A model generated the notes under the pieces. The model saw nothing but the letters and a program-made list of their open reading frames with translations, had not been told where the DNA came from and did not search any database. The translations under genes were made by a program, and so were the position numbers. A stretch of 64,000 nt of DNA, from contig CAYLIC010000005.1 of NCBI GenBank assembly GCA_964383815.1, positions 7,419 through 71,418 of the forward strand, given 5' to 3'. Below, in pieces: positions 28,062-38,100 of the stretch. Within the stretch, counting starts at the first letter, position 1. Every line of letters starts with the position of its first letter. Source of the DNA: UBA11524 sp964383815. GTDB lineage: Bacteria > Bacillota > Clostridia > Christensenellales > Aristaeellaceae.

Positions 28062-29099
28062 TTACTTGGCGTTTTTAACTTCCTTCCACAGGGCGTTGTA
28101 GATGGGCATGAAGGTTTCGTCAATGTCGTTGAAGAACTCGCAGCGGTCAATCACGTCCTGGCTGGGGTTCATAACGGGGTTGGCGCTGTACTCCTCGCCC
28201 ATCAGGTCGATGGCACCGGTATTGGGGGAGGAATACCAAATCTCCTCGCAGTTCTTCTGGGCAATGTCCGGCCGGCAGAGGAAGTCCACAAACTTCTCGG
28301 CATTCTCCATGTTCTTGGCATTCTTCATGATGACCATGGGGTCAACCCACACGTTGCTGCCCTCCATGGGCACGGCGTAGGCCAAGTCGGGATTCAGGTC
28401 AATGGCGTACTGGGCATCGCCGGACCACATCAGGGCCAGCGCGGCCTCGCCAGCCACCATCTTGTCCTTGGTTTCATCCACCTGGTAGGCCTTCACAATG
28501 CCGGCCTGCTTCTGCTCAATCAGCTTCTGCTTGGTGGCCTCCAGGGCAACGATGTCCCGGGTGTTCATGGAATAGCCCAGGTACTTCAGGGTAACGCCCA
28601 TGGAGTCCCGGATGGAGTCCATCATGAACACGCTGCCGGCATATTTTTCGTTCCACAGGATACCCCAGGAGTTCACCGGTTCCTCCACCATCCTGGTGTT
28701 GTACAGGATGCCCACGGTGCCCCACATGTAGGGAATGGAGTGCTTGCCCTCCGGGTCGTAGGCCGGGTTTTGCAGGCTTTCCAGGATGTACCTGGCATTG
28801 GGAATGTTGTCGTAGTTAATCTCCGCCAGCAGATCCTTGTTCAGCATGCGTTCCACCATGTAGTCAGAGGGGAACACCACATCAAAGGCACCGGGGTTGG
28901 CCTCCACCTGCACCATCATGTCCTCGTTGGTGGTGAAGCGCATGTAGTTCACATGGATGCCGGTTTCCTGCTCGAACTGCTGAAGGACGCTTTCGTCAAT
29001 GTAATCCTCCCAGTTAAACACGTTCACAACCTCCTGGGCGCTGGCGCACACAGGGAGCAGCAGGGCAAGGAGCAGCAGAAGGGAAACGAGCTTCTTCAT
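28062..29099 (-). CDS. potD: Spermidine/putrescine-binding protein PotD
   Basis: 345 residues. Signal peptide MKKLVSLLLLLALLLPVCASA, then VVNVFNWEDYIDESVLQQFEQETGI, the opening typical of polyamine-binding proteins, and DVVFPSDYMVERM. It delivers polyamines to PotBC. The region before the cut site is not a good lipobox. Last gene of the pot operon. Confidence 0.94.
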   Translation of the reverse strand: MKKLVSLLLLLALLLPVCASAQEVVNVFNWEDYIDESVLQQFEQETGIHVNYMRFTTNEDMMVQVEANPGAFDVVFPSDYMVERMLNKDLLAEINYDNIPNARYILESLQNPAYDPEGKHSIPYMWGTVGILYNTRMVEEPVNSWGILWNEKYAGSVFMMDSIRDSMGVTLKYLGYSMNTRDIVALEATKQKLIEQKQAGIVKAYQVDETKDKMVAGEAALALMWSGDAQYAIDLNPDLAYAVPMEGSNVWVDPMVIMKNAKNMENAEKFVDFLCRPDIAQKNCEEIWYSSPNTGAIDLMGEEYSANPVMNPSQDVIDRCEFFNDIDETFMPIYNALWKEVKNAK

Positions 29100-29129
29100 G
29101 GGGCAATACCTCCTGAAAAGTGAAATGGT

Positions 29130-29903
29130 TTACGCCTTTCCGTTGTCTGCGGTGCGGCGGTTGACGATGAGGAGAAGAACCAGCAGTGCCACGAACATCA
29201 GCGCGGACAGGGCATTCAATGTTGGTTCAATGCCGATGCGGGCCTTGGAATAAATCAGCGTGGACAGGTTCTGCACCAGGGGTGAGGTGGTGAAGTAGCT
29301 GATGGTGAAATCGTCCAGGGACAGGGTGAAGGCCAGCATGGCGCCGGTGATGATGCCCTGACGGCACTCGGGGATAATCACATGGGTCAGGGCGTAGGTG
29401 GGTGTGGCGCCCAGATCCAGCGCTGCCTCGTAGCTGTGCTTGTTCATCTGCTTCAGCTTGGGCATGACGGAGAGAATCACATACGGCACATCAAAGGTGA
29501 TGTGGGCCAGCAGCATGGTCACATAGCCGCGCTCCACCCTGGTGAAGATGAACAGCAGCATCAGGGAAATGCCTGTCACAATGTCTGGCATGGTGTTGGG
29601 CAGGGTGGTCAGGGTCATCATCCAGGCTTGTGGGCGCTTGCGCATGCTGTAAATGCCGATGGCCGCAAGGGTTCCCAGTACGGTGGAAACAATCATGGCC
29701 AGCACGGCAATGCTCAAAGTGACCTGCAGGGCGCTCATGATGGAGGCATCGGCAAACAGCTCCCCATACCAGCGGAAAGAGAAGCCTTCCCACTTGGCAC
29801 GGCTCTTGCCGGCGTTGAAGGATTGGATAATCAGCACCAGAATGGGCACATACAGAAACACCAGGATGATACCCAGGTAGCACTTCTTGAAGAATTGCTT
29901 CAC
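29130..29903 (-). CDS. potC: Spermidine/putrescine ABC permease PotC
   Basis: 257 residues with six membrane segments and the permease EAA loop (EAALDLGATPTYALTHVIIPECRQGI). GTG start at 29903 overlaps the potB stop by 4 nt. Confidence 0.93.
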   Translation of the reverse strand: MKQFFKKCYLGIILVFLYVPILVLIIQSFNAGKSRAKWEGFSFRWYGELFADASIMSALQVTLSIAVLAMIVSTVLGTLAAIGIYSMRKRPQAWMMTLTTLPNTMPDIVTGISLMLLFIFTRVERGYVTMLLAHITFDVPYVILSVMPKLKQMNKHSYEAALDLGATPTYALTHVIIPECRQGIITGAMLAFTLSLDDFTISYFTTSPLVQNLSTLIYSKARIGIEPTLNALSALMFVALLVLLLIVNRRTADNGKA

Positions 29904-30889
29904 AGCATGCCGCCTCCTTCGCCCTTGGGGTCGGCCTTGCGAAGAATGGAAAGGCTGACCAGAATCAAGATCATCATAATGAGGGAAAGGGCGCTGCCGG
30001 TGTTCCAGTTGCCCTCGGTGAGGAAGTTCAGCTCAATCAGGTCGCCGAACATCATGGAGTTGCCGCCGCCCAGCATACGGGGAATGAAGAAGGTGGTAAC
30101 GGAAGGCATGAACACCATGGTGATGCCGCTGATGACACCCGGCAGGCTCAGCGGCAGGGTGACACGGGTGAAGGTACCCAGCTCGTTGCAGCCCAAATCC
30201 TGTGCGGCCTCGCCCAGCTTGGGATCCTGCTTGCTGAGCACCGTGTAAATGGGAAACACCATGAAGGGCAGAAAGTTATACACCATGCCCAGCAGCACGG
30301 CGCCGGAGTTGTACATCAGCTGCACCCCGTCAAAGCCAAGCCAGCGAAGGAACTGGTTAATCAGTCCCTGATCCTCCAGCAGGCTCATCCAGGCGATGGT
30401 GCGCAGAAGGAAGTTCATCCACATGGGGATAATGAACAGCACCACCAGGCTGGCGCCCAGCTTCATGTTTCTGTCCGCCATGAACAGGGCAGCGGGGTAC
30501 CCCAGCAGCAGGCAAATCACCGTGCACAGGAAGGCCATCCACAGGGAATAGACCAGGGTATCCACATTCACGGTACCGCGGGAGATGAAGGCCTCCGCCT
30601 CCGGGCCCAGGGATGCGTAGAGCTGGTTCTTGGAAAAGTTGCTGTCCCAGAAGTGGCGGAAGTTATCCAGGGTGAAGGCGCCGCTGGCATCGGTAAAGGC
30701 ATAGTAGGCAATGAGGATGACGGGAACAATGGTGAACAGAATCATCCACAGGGTGTAGGGCGCGGCGAAGAGGGAGCGCTTCACACCCCTGTTGCGGCGG
30801 ATGGACAGGACAATCATCCCCACAAAGGCTGCAAGGCCTGCCACCATCAGCGCAATCGCCCACCAGGGCAGGCTTAGGTCGTAGCGCAT
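29900..30889 (-). CDS. potB: Spermidine/putrescine ABC permease PotB
   Basis: 329 residues, an extra N-terminal membrane segment (residues 8-30) followed by the usual permease core. EAA loop: LGEAAQDLGCNELGTFTRVTLPLSLPGVISG. RBS GGAGG overlaps the end of potA. Pairs with PotC. Confidence 0.93.
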   Translation of the reverse strand: MRYDLSLPWWAIALMVAGLAAFVGMIVLSIRRNRGVKRSLFAAPYTLWMILFTIVPVILIAYYAFTDASGAFTLDNFRHFWDSNFSKNQLYASLGPEAEAFISRGTVNVDTLVYSLWMAFLCTVICLLLGYPAALFMADRNMKLGASLVVLFIIPMWMNFLLRTIAWMSLLEDQGLINQFLRWLGFDGVQLMYNSGAVLLGMVYNFLPFMVFPIYTVLSKQDPKLGEAAQDLGCNELGTFTRVTLPLSLPGVISGITMVFMPSVTTFFIPRMLGGGNSMMFGDLIELNFLTEGNWNTGSALSLIMMILILVSLSILRKADPKGEGGGML

Positions 30890-30890
30890 G

Positions 30891-31940
30891 TTACACCTCC
30901 ATGGGCTTCATGATGTGAATGTTGAAGGGCACAATGTTCAGCCCCACACGGCTGCCCTGGGGCTGCATGGTGGTGGAGTGCACCTTGAAGGTATAGGCGC
31001 CGGTATCAATCATCATTTCATAATGCACGCCCTTGAACAGCACACTGCTGATGGTGCCGACCATCTGGCCCACATCCTCGCCCACCAGCATAATGTCCTC
31101 CGGGCGGATGACCACGTCCACTGGGGCATTCTCGCCAAAGCCAAAGTCCACACAGGGGAAGCGGCTGCCGGCAAATTCCACCAACTCATCCCGCAGCATG
31201 GTGCCGCGGAGAATGTTGCTTTCGCCAATGAAGTCCGCCACGAAGGCATTGGCAGGCTCGTCATAGATGCGCTTGGGGTCGCCAATCTGCAGGATGTTGC
31301 CGTCCCGCATGACCACGATGGTGTCGCTCATGGTCAAGGCTTCCTCCTGGTCGTGGGTTACATAGAGGAAGGTGATGCCCAGGCGCTGCTGCATGCTCTT
31401 CAATTCCAGCTGCATTTCCTTGCGCAGCTTCAGGTCCAGGGCGCCCAGGGGTTCGTCCAGCAGGAGAACCTCCGGCTCGTTCACCAGGCTGCGGGCAATG
31501 GCCACACGCTGCTGCTGTCCACCGGAAAGGGCATCCACATGGCGCTTGCCATAGCCGCTCAGGTTTACCAGATCCAGCATGGCATCCACCTTTTTGGCAA
31601 TCTCCGCCTTGGGGAGCTTTTTCAGCTTCAGGCCGAAGGCAATGTTGTCAAACACGTTCAGGTGAGGGAACAGGGCGTATTTCTGAAAGACGGTGTTTAC
31701 CCGGCGCTTGTAGGGCGGCAGGTGGGAAATCTCCCTGCCCTCAAAGAGCAGCTCGCCGCTGGTGGGCGTTTCAAAGCCGCCAATGATGCGCAGGGTGGTG
31801 GTTTTGCCGCAGCCGGACGGGCCCAGCAGGGTAACAAATTCCTTCTTGCGGATATACAGGTTGATGTCCTTCAAAACCTGTACGCCATCGTATTCCTTGC
31901 AGATGTTTTTCAGGTCAATCAGATGTTCATTCTCCACCAT
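30891..31940 (-). CDS. potA: Spermidine/putrescine ABC transporter ATPase PotA
   Basis: 349 residues. Walker A GPSGCGKTT, Q-loop, signature LSGGQQQRVAIARSLV, Walker B EVLLLDEPLGALD, and the H-loop THDQEEA; a C-terminal TOBE domain follows (VVIRPEDIMLVGE). It energises polyamine uptake. Confidence 0.95.
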   Translation of the reverse strand: MVENEHLIDLKNICKEYDGVQVLKDINLYIRKKEFVTLLGPSGCGKTTTLRIIGGFETPTSGELLFEGREISHLPPYKRRVNTVFQKYALFPHLNVFDNIAFGLKLKKLPKAEIAKKVDAMLDLVNLSGYGKRHVDALSGGQQQRVAIARSLVNEPEVLLLDEPLGALDLKLRKEMQLELKSMQQRLGITFLYVTHDQEEALTMSDTIVVMRDGNILQIGDPKRIYDEPANAFVADFIGESNILRGTMLRDELVEFAGSRFPCVDFGFGENAPVDVVIRPEDIMLVGEDVGQMVGTISSVLFKGVHYEMMIDTGAYTFKVHSTTMQPQGSRVGLNIVPFNIHIMKPMEV

Positions 31941-31962
31941 GAGGGCAATCTCCCTTCTGATA

Positions 31963-32505
31963 TTAAAAGCTGGGCGGCGTGGAAATCCACAAAACCTTGG
32001 TCCGGGTTTTCCCGGCGTTCATGATGTAGTGGGTAACCCTGGGATGGATGCAGAAGCTGCAGCCGGCCTTCACCCGCAGCTTCTTTTCGCCCATCACAAG
32101 ATAGATGCTGCCGGAAAGCACATAGCCAAACTCCTCCGCCTCGCTGGGCGGCAGGGGAGCGGTGCGCCCGCCCTCGCCCATGTCCACCAGGATGGGTTCC
32201 ATGTCGTTCTTCTGGGCATCGGGCACCAGCCAGGTAATGGTGCCGCACAGCTCCTCCCCGTCCTGCTTTTCAAACATGTCCTGGGGCGCAAAGACCAGCT
32301 TCTGCTCCTGCTTTTCATTGAAGAAGGCAGGCAGGGAGCTGCCAAGGCACTCCAGCATGTCCGTCAGGGTGGCGATGGAGGGCGAAGCCAGGTTTCTTTC
32401 CACCTGGGAAATGAAGCCTTTGCTCAGCTCGCACCGGTCTGCCAGCTCCTCCTGCGTCAGCCCGCGCTGCAGGCGCAGCAGGCGTAGTTTCTCGCCAATA
32501 TCCAT
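31963..32505 (-). CDS. XRE-cupin transcription regulator of the pot operon
   Basis: 180 residues. An XRE helix-turn-helix at 5-60 (LRLLRLQRGLTQEELADRCELSKGFISQVERN) and a C-terminal cupin_2 domain (APLPPSEAEEFGYVLSG; VKAGCSFCIHPRVTHYIMN). The family includes PuuR-type polyamine sensors. As first gene of the potABCD operon it probably represses its own transcript when polyamines are plentiful. ATG 32505 follows AAGGAGGG. Confidence 0.93.
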   Translation of the reverse strand: MDIGEKLRLLRLQRGLTQEELADRCELSKGFISQVERNLASPSIATLTDMLECLGSSLPAFFNEKQEQKLVFAPQDMFEKQDGEELCGTITWLVPDAQKNDMEPILVDMGEGGRTAPLPPSEAEEFGYVLSGSIYLVMGEKKLRVKAGCSFCIHPRVTHYIMNAGKTRTKVLWISTPPSF

Positions 32506-32535
32506 GCAAAATCCCTCCTTGCACAGGCCCTTTGC

Positions 32536-32590
32536 CCGGTTTAGTGTTTCTAAACCGGAAAGCGAAACAGCGAGTTTACTAAAACTAAAC
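32536..32590. promoter_or_regulatory. Candidate operator sites of the pot regulator
   Basis: A perfect palindrome, CCGGTTTAG, 5-nt spacer, CTAAACCGG (32536-32558), and a second partial palindrome GTTTACTAAAACTAAAC (32574-32590). Both are downstream of the -10 box, in the untranslated leader. The TTTAG/CTAAA half-site is shared. Confidence 0.7.
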
Positions 32591-32605
32591 CCTAAAACGA
32601 TATAC

Positions 32606-32634
32606 ATTAAACCACAGGGTTGCCCCCATGTCAA
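32606..32634 (-). promoter_or_regulatory. Promoter of the regulator-potABCD operon
   Basis: TTGACA (32629-32634), 17-nt spacer, TTTAAT (32606-32611). Confidence 0.85.
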
Positions 32635-32700
32635 TAGCAACATGAAATTTCTTCAGAAAAAAGGCGAAAAGGATTGGTGCGGCATCAAAAATGAAAGACC

Positions 32701-32729
32701 TTGATATTTTGCAGAGAGAATTGTATAAT
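32701..32729 (+). promoter_or_regulatory. Promoter of the DUF262 gene
   Basis: TTGATA (32701-32706), 17-nt spacer, TATAAT (32724-32729). Start codon is 107 nt downstream. Confidence 0.82.
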
Positions 32730-32836
32730 GGATGCAGAAAGATTTGGGCAATAGATGCTTGCGTGCAAACCGATTGGAAGGTTGCGGGTGAACAACGCAG
32801 AGGGCTGCTGATGATACAATCGCAAGGAGGATTTCC

Positions 32837-34773
32837 ATGGGCAAGGAGCTGTTTAAGAACATTCCCAGCAAGGTTGGGGATTTGGTGCGGGATGTCCGGA
32901 ACGGGCGCATCGGCCTGCCGGATTTGCAGCGCCCGTTTGTCTGGCGGGATAGCAAGGTGCGGGAGCTGTTTGATTCCATGCTGAAGGGGTATCCCATTGG
33001 GTACATTATGCTGTGGGAATCACCCCTGGATTATGAAACAAAGAAGAGCGCCATAGGCGACAATTCAAAAACCTATGACGAGCCGAAGGAGCTGGTGATT
33101 GACGGGCAGCAGCGCCTGACTGCCCTTGTGGCGGCCATGTATGGCGTGAAAGTCAAGGACAAGAACTTTGCCGACAGGGAAATCAAAATTGCCTATAACC
33201 CGCTGACGAGGGAGTTTGCCGTTTGGACGCAGGCCTATGAAAAGGACACGGAGTGGATCAGCCGCATCAGCGATGTTTTTCTGGCAAAGGAGGATAACTC
33301 CATCAGCTCCCTGCGGCGGCGCTTTATCCGTGAGGCCAATGAAGGCCGCGCCAGGAAGAGCCTTCCCATGCTGACGGATGCGGACGAGGACGCCGTTGAG
33401 GACAGCCTGANNNNNNNNNNNNNNNNNNNNNNNNNNNNNNNNNNNNNNNNNNNNNNNNNNNNNNNNNNNNNNNNNNNNNNNNNNNNNNNNNNNNNNNNNN
33501 NNNNNNNNNNAAGAGCCTTCCCATGCTGACGGATGCGGACGAGGACGCCGTTGAGGACAGCCTGAACGCCCTTTTGAACCTGGCGGACTACTCCCTGCCC
33601 ACGCTGGAAATCAGCTATAACGCCGATGAGCAGGACGTGGCGGACATTTTTGTGCGGGTCAATTCCGGCGGGCAGAGCCTGACGGAGAATAACTTTATCC
33701 AAACGCTGATCTCCGTTTACGAAAACCAGACCAGCGACAGAATCAACCAGTTCGCGGCAGCCTCCAGGGTGCCGGCTGACAATACATCATACAACACCAT
33801 TCTCGATGTTGAGCCGGCGCACCTGATTCGCATGGCTGTGGGCGTGGGCTTCCGGCGGGCTCGGCTGCGGTATGCATACATGCTCCTCCGGGGCAAAAAC
33901 CTGGAAACAGGGAAATTCTCTGAGGAGGTGCGCAACGAAAACCTGCAAATCTTCAAGGCTGCGCTGGAAAAGGTGATGAATCTGAACAACTGGCATGGGT
34001 TCCTCAACATCGTTGCCGAGGCAGGCTATGTCAGTGAAAAGCTGATTGCCTCCTCCAACGCGGTGGTCTTCAGCTATGTGCTGTACCTGATTGCCAAGTA
34101 TGACTACAAGCTGGACGCGGCCCAGCTGAAAAGGTGCATCAGCAAATGGTTTTTCATGAGCACGATTACCTATTTCTACACCGGCTCCACGGAGAGCGAG
34201 GTGGAGAAGCAGTTTGCCGACCTGCGGGACATACACACCGCGGGGGAGTTTATCGCGTATATCGATGGGGTGATTGACACCCACTTTACCGATGACTATT
34301 TCAGCCTGACCCTGCCCAACGAGCTGAACAGCGCCGCTGCCATTTCGCCTGCCTGGTACGGCTATGTGGCTGCGCAAATCGTGCTGAATACCCCCATGCT
34401 GTTCAGCCATACGCCCCTGTCCAGATATTTCATTCTCGGCTCCAGCGGAACGAAGAACGCCATTGACAGGCACCACATTTTCCCGAAAAGCTACCTGACA
34501 GGCATTGGCTTCAGCAGCGACCGGGACAGAAATCAGATTGCAAACTTCACCTATCTGGACTATGCCACCAACATCGAAATATCCGACAGGGCGCCCCAGG
34601 AATATGTGGCCCGCTACCGCCGGATGCTCGGCGAGGATGCCTACCGCCAGGCCTGTGAGGAGCACGCGCTGCCGGGAAACTTTGAAGGCATGGACTATGT
34701 GACCTTCCTCCGCCAGCGCCGAACCCTGATGGCAAAGCGTGTGCAGAAGGCCTACCTGCGGCTGTGCCAGTGA
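32837..34773 (+). CDS. DUF262/HNH (GmrSD-like) protein, interrupted by an assembly gap
   Basis: N-terminal DUF262 (ParB/Srx-like nuclease fold): LPDLQRPFVWRDSKVRELFDSM and LVIDGQQRLTALVAAM. C-terminal DUF1524-like HNH: DRHHIFPKSYLTG. The architecture is that of the GmrSD group of modification-dependent restriction enzymes, where DUF262 couples nucleotide use to HNH cleavage. 100 Ns at 33411-33510 break the frame, but 55 nt are identical on both sides; removing the Ns and one copy (155 nt) restores a single 593-residue frame. RBS AAGGAGG precedes ATG 32837. No partner defence genes adjoin it. Confidence 0.85.
33411..33510. other. Assembly gap (100 Ns), probably spurious
   Basis: Exactly 100 Ns, the usual placeholder for unknown gap length. 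Bases 33356-33410 and 33511-33565 are identical, which is what overlapping contig ends look like. Confidence 0.95.
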
Positions 34774-34860
34774 GAAAACGGGGCTGCTGCCGGCACGGAT
34801 GGAGCAGATAGACCGGAACGGCTGCACTGGCGAGCCGGTATTCTGCGATGGGTGCATATG

Positions 34861-34891
34861 AAAGGCGCGGGGATGCTTCGCGCCTTTTTTT
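34861..34891 (+). terminator. Terminator after the DUF262 gene
   Basis: AAAGGCGCG/CGCGCCTTT stem, 9-nt loop, then Ts. From here to 35117 I see only a direct repeat CATTCATCCGG (about 35000 and 35032) and no clear promoter. Confidence 0.88.
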
Positions 34892-35117
34892 GCGCCAGCA
34901 GGCAGGAAACAGCCGCTCTGGTGTAGAAAATACCAGGAAGAGAAGTCTTTCCATCCGGCGGTGCGGGCCTGGCGGCCTGCCCGAATAGCGCTGACGATTC
35001 ATTCATCCGGCCTTGTGGCTGCAATTCATCATCATTCATCCGGAAACGGCGCGGAGGCTTTCAACGGCCGGCGGCGGAAAACCGATCAGGCTGAATAAAC
35101 ATAGGGAGGAAACTGAC

Positions 35118-38100
35118 GTGAAAAAGATGACAGCAATGCTGCTGGCGCTGTGCTGCCTGCTGCTGGGCGGCCTTGCCCTGGCGGAGGAGGGCGCGGCGAT
35201 GCCCACCGGCGATGCCCTGTGGCTGTGGGACGAGCTGAACGACAGCGCCTATGTGGAGGGTGCGCTGCAGGGCGATGTGACCGTACCCGCCAGCATTGAC
35301 GGGCACGACACCGTTGCGCTGCACTTCAACGCCCTTTGCGACCAGAACAGCGTTACATCCCTGACCCTGCCGGAAGGCCTGCTTGCCCTGCAGGAAACTG
35401 CCGTGGCAAACATGACCGGCCTGCAGACCGTTGTGCTGAACGAGGGCCTGGAGGTTATCAGCGGCAGCAACTTCAACCGCTGCCCGGCGCTGACCAGCGT
35501 GACCGTTCCTGCCAGCGTGCGGCTGATTGACACATCCTTCCAGATGTGCGAAAGCCTGCGGGAGATCCGCTTCACCGGCGTATGTCCGACCTTTATCACG
35601 GATGCATTCACCTTCTACTGGCTGGCGGACGACTATGTTATCTATGTGCCGGACGACCAGTATGACGCCTATGCCGCCGCGCTGGCAGGCGTGAACGATG
35701 CGGTGGATCACCTGCAGCCCAGTGGGCAGAACGCCATTGCCTGCAATACTGCCGCTGCGGAGGAATGGTTCACCTTCGATGCCGCCACCGGCGCCATTAC
35801 CGGCTATATCGCCAGGCATGCCTATGTGGAAATCCCCCGGAGCATTGGCGGCGTGGCGGTAAAGTCCATTGGGGAAGGCGCCCTGCGCCGGGATATGTAC
35901 ATTTATGGCCTGGTGCTGCCTGAGGGCCTGGAAACCGTGGGCAAGGGTGCCTTTGAGGAAGCGGAAAACATCCTTTACATCAAGCTGCCCTCCACCCTCA
36001 AAGCCGTGGAGGATGACGCCTTCAACAGCGTGCCCGGCACACGGATTGACTGGAGCGAAGGCCTGGAAACCATTGGCGCCCGGGCATTCAAGGACATTAT
36101 GTCCACCGCGCTGACGCTGCCTGATTCTGTGAAAACCATTGGCGAAAGCGCCTTTGAGAGCACCTGGATTCAGGAGCTGCACCTGGGTGCGAACGTGGAG
36201 AGCATTGCCGCCCGCGCCTTTGCGGATTGCTCCCTGACCTACATGGCCTTTGACCTGTATGCACCCATCGACATGGCGGCGGACGCCTTCGCCGGCAACG
36301 ATGCCCTGGCAGACCTTGACCTGCCCTGGGACTGCTCCCTGGAAAACCACGCAGCCTATGCTGAACGCTTCCGGGAGCTGCACCCGGCCTGCACCGTGTG
36401 GATTAACAATCCCCCGTCCCCCGATGTGGCAGAAACCCCTGAGACCGATGTGGCGATTACCACCTTTGAAAACGGCGTATGGACTGCCTACAGGGGCGAA
36501 AAGCCCAACCTGACCACCTGGGCGATATTTGACGACCATGACGTAACGGGCCTGGGCGATGGCGTGTTCCAGGGCAGCCAGACCATCCGCTCCTTCTACC
36601 CCCATCACTGCTTCTGGTTCACCACCATTGGCAATGAGGCCTTTGCAGATAGCACGGTGGAATATGTGGAGCTGTTTGGCTCCATCACCACCATTGGCAA
36701 TGGCGCCTTCCGCAACTGCAGGAACATCACGGAGCTGACCCTGCCTGCCTCCCTGACCAGCATTGGCGCGGATGCGCTGGCAGGCTGCGACAACCTGCAG
36801 AAGCTGACCGTTCTGTGCGACCCGGCTGTCCTGCCCGATGGCCTGCTGGACGAGTGCTTTGCCCACACGGAAATCTATGCCGCGCCCAACGCCACCGCTG
36901 AGCAGGTGCGCCTGCTGAGCGAAAAGGCTCACCGCCCCTGGTATGCGCCTGTGGCCCGCCTTGGCGAAACCGTGAACGACCTGGTGGAAATGCCCTACGC
37001 CATGCAGCTGATTGACGACTACTGGTATGATACCGGGTATGCCCGCCTTGACCGCTACCAGGGCTACGAGCTGAACCTGTACCTGCCCCGGGAGGCGGAA
37101 GGCGTTACCCTGAACACCCTGGGCGGCGACATGATGGGCCGCTCCCGCGCCGGCGACAACTGCGACATGGAGCTGCCCGTGCGCTCCGTGGTCATCCCGG
37201 AAAACTACACCAACATCTACACCACCACCTTTGCCGGCTGTGAAACCCTGGAGACCATCATCTGCTATGCACCCCTGGAGGCTGTGCCCTACGGCATGTT
37301 CGAGGGCTGCACCAGCCTGCGGGAGGTTGTGTTTGTCAACGGTGTGCGCACGCTGGATGCTGGCGCCTTCAACGGCTGCACCAGCCTGGAAACCGTGTAC
37401 GTTGGGCCTTATGTGGAGAACATTGCCGATGTGGCAGGCCAGATGAACCTCATTACCGATCCGGCGCTCATGCCCGATGTGGAAGCCCTGCTGGCTGCCG
37501 TGAAGAGCGACCCCATGCCCAAGCCTACCGCCGCACCCACTGCCGCGCCTGCTGCACCCGCTGGCGAAGCGGATGCCTACCTGGGCACCTGGAAGGCCGA
37601 CACCCTGGAGATGGAAGGCGAAACCTACCCGGTGGGCGACATGGGTATGGAGATGTACCTGACCCTGAACGCCGATGGCACGGCGACCAGCTTTGACGGC
37701 GAATCCACCGCCACCGATACCTGGCACCTGGAAAACGGCACGGTGGTCATGACCGACATGGCCTTGCCCATGGACGCGGAAGGAAGGCTGTTCATGGAAA
37801 TGGACGGCATGAAGCTGACCTTTGTGAAGGACGGCGATACACCCGCCGCACCCGCTGCACCTGATGCACCCGCTGCACCCGCTGGCGAAGCGGATGCCTA
37901 CCTGGGCACCTGGAAGGCCGACACCCTGGAGATGGAAGGCGAAACCTACCCGGTGGGCGACATGGGTATGGAGATGTACCTGACCCTGAACGCCGATGGC
38001 ACCGCCGAGAGCCGTGACACCGAGTCCAACGAAACCGGCGTCTGGGTGATGGAAAACGGTGTGATGGTGGTCGACGGCGTGCCTGTAACACTGGAGGCTG

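Noticed and set aside
33356..33565. A 55-nt direct repeat flanking the N stretch as a true biological repeat
   Set aside because: Both copies encode the same protein segment and fit one gene once overlapped, so an assembly artefact is far simpler.
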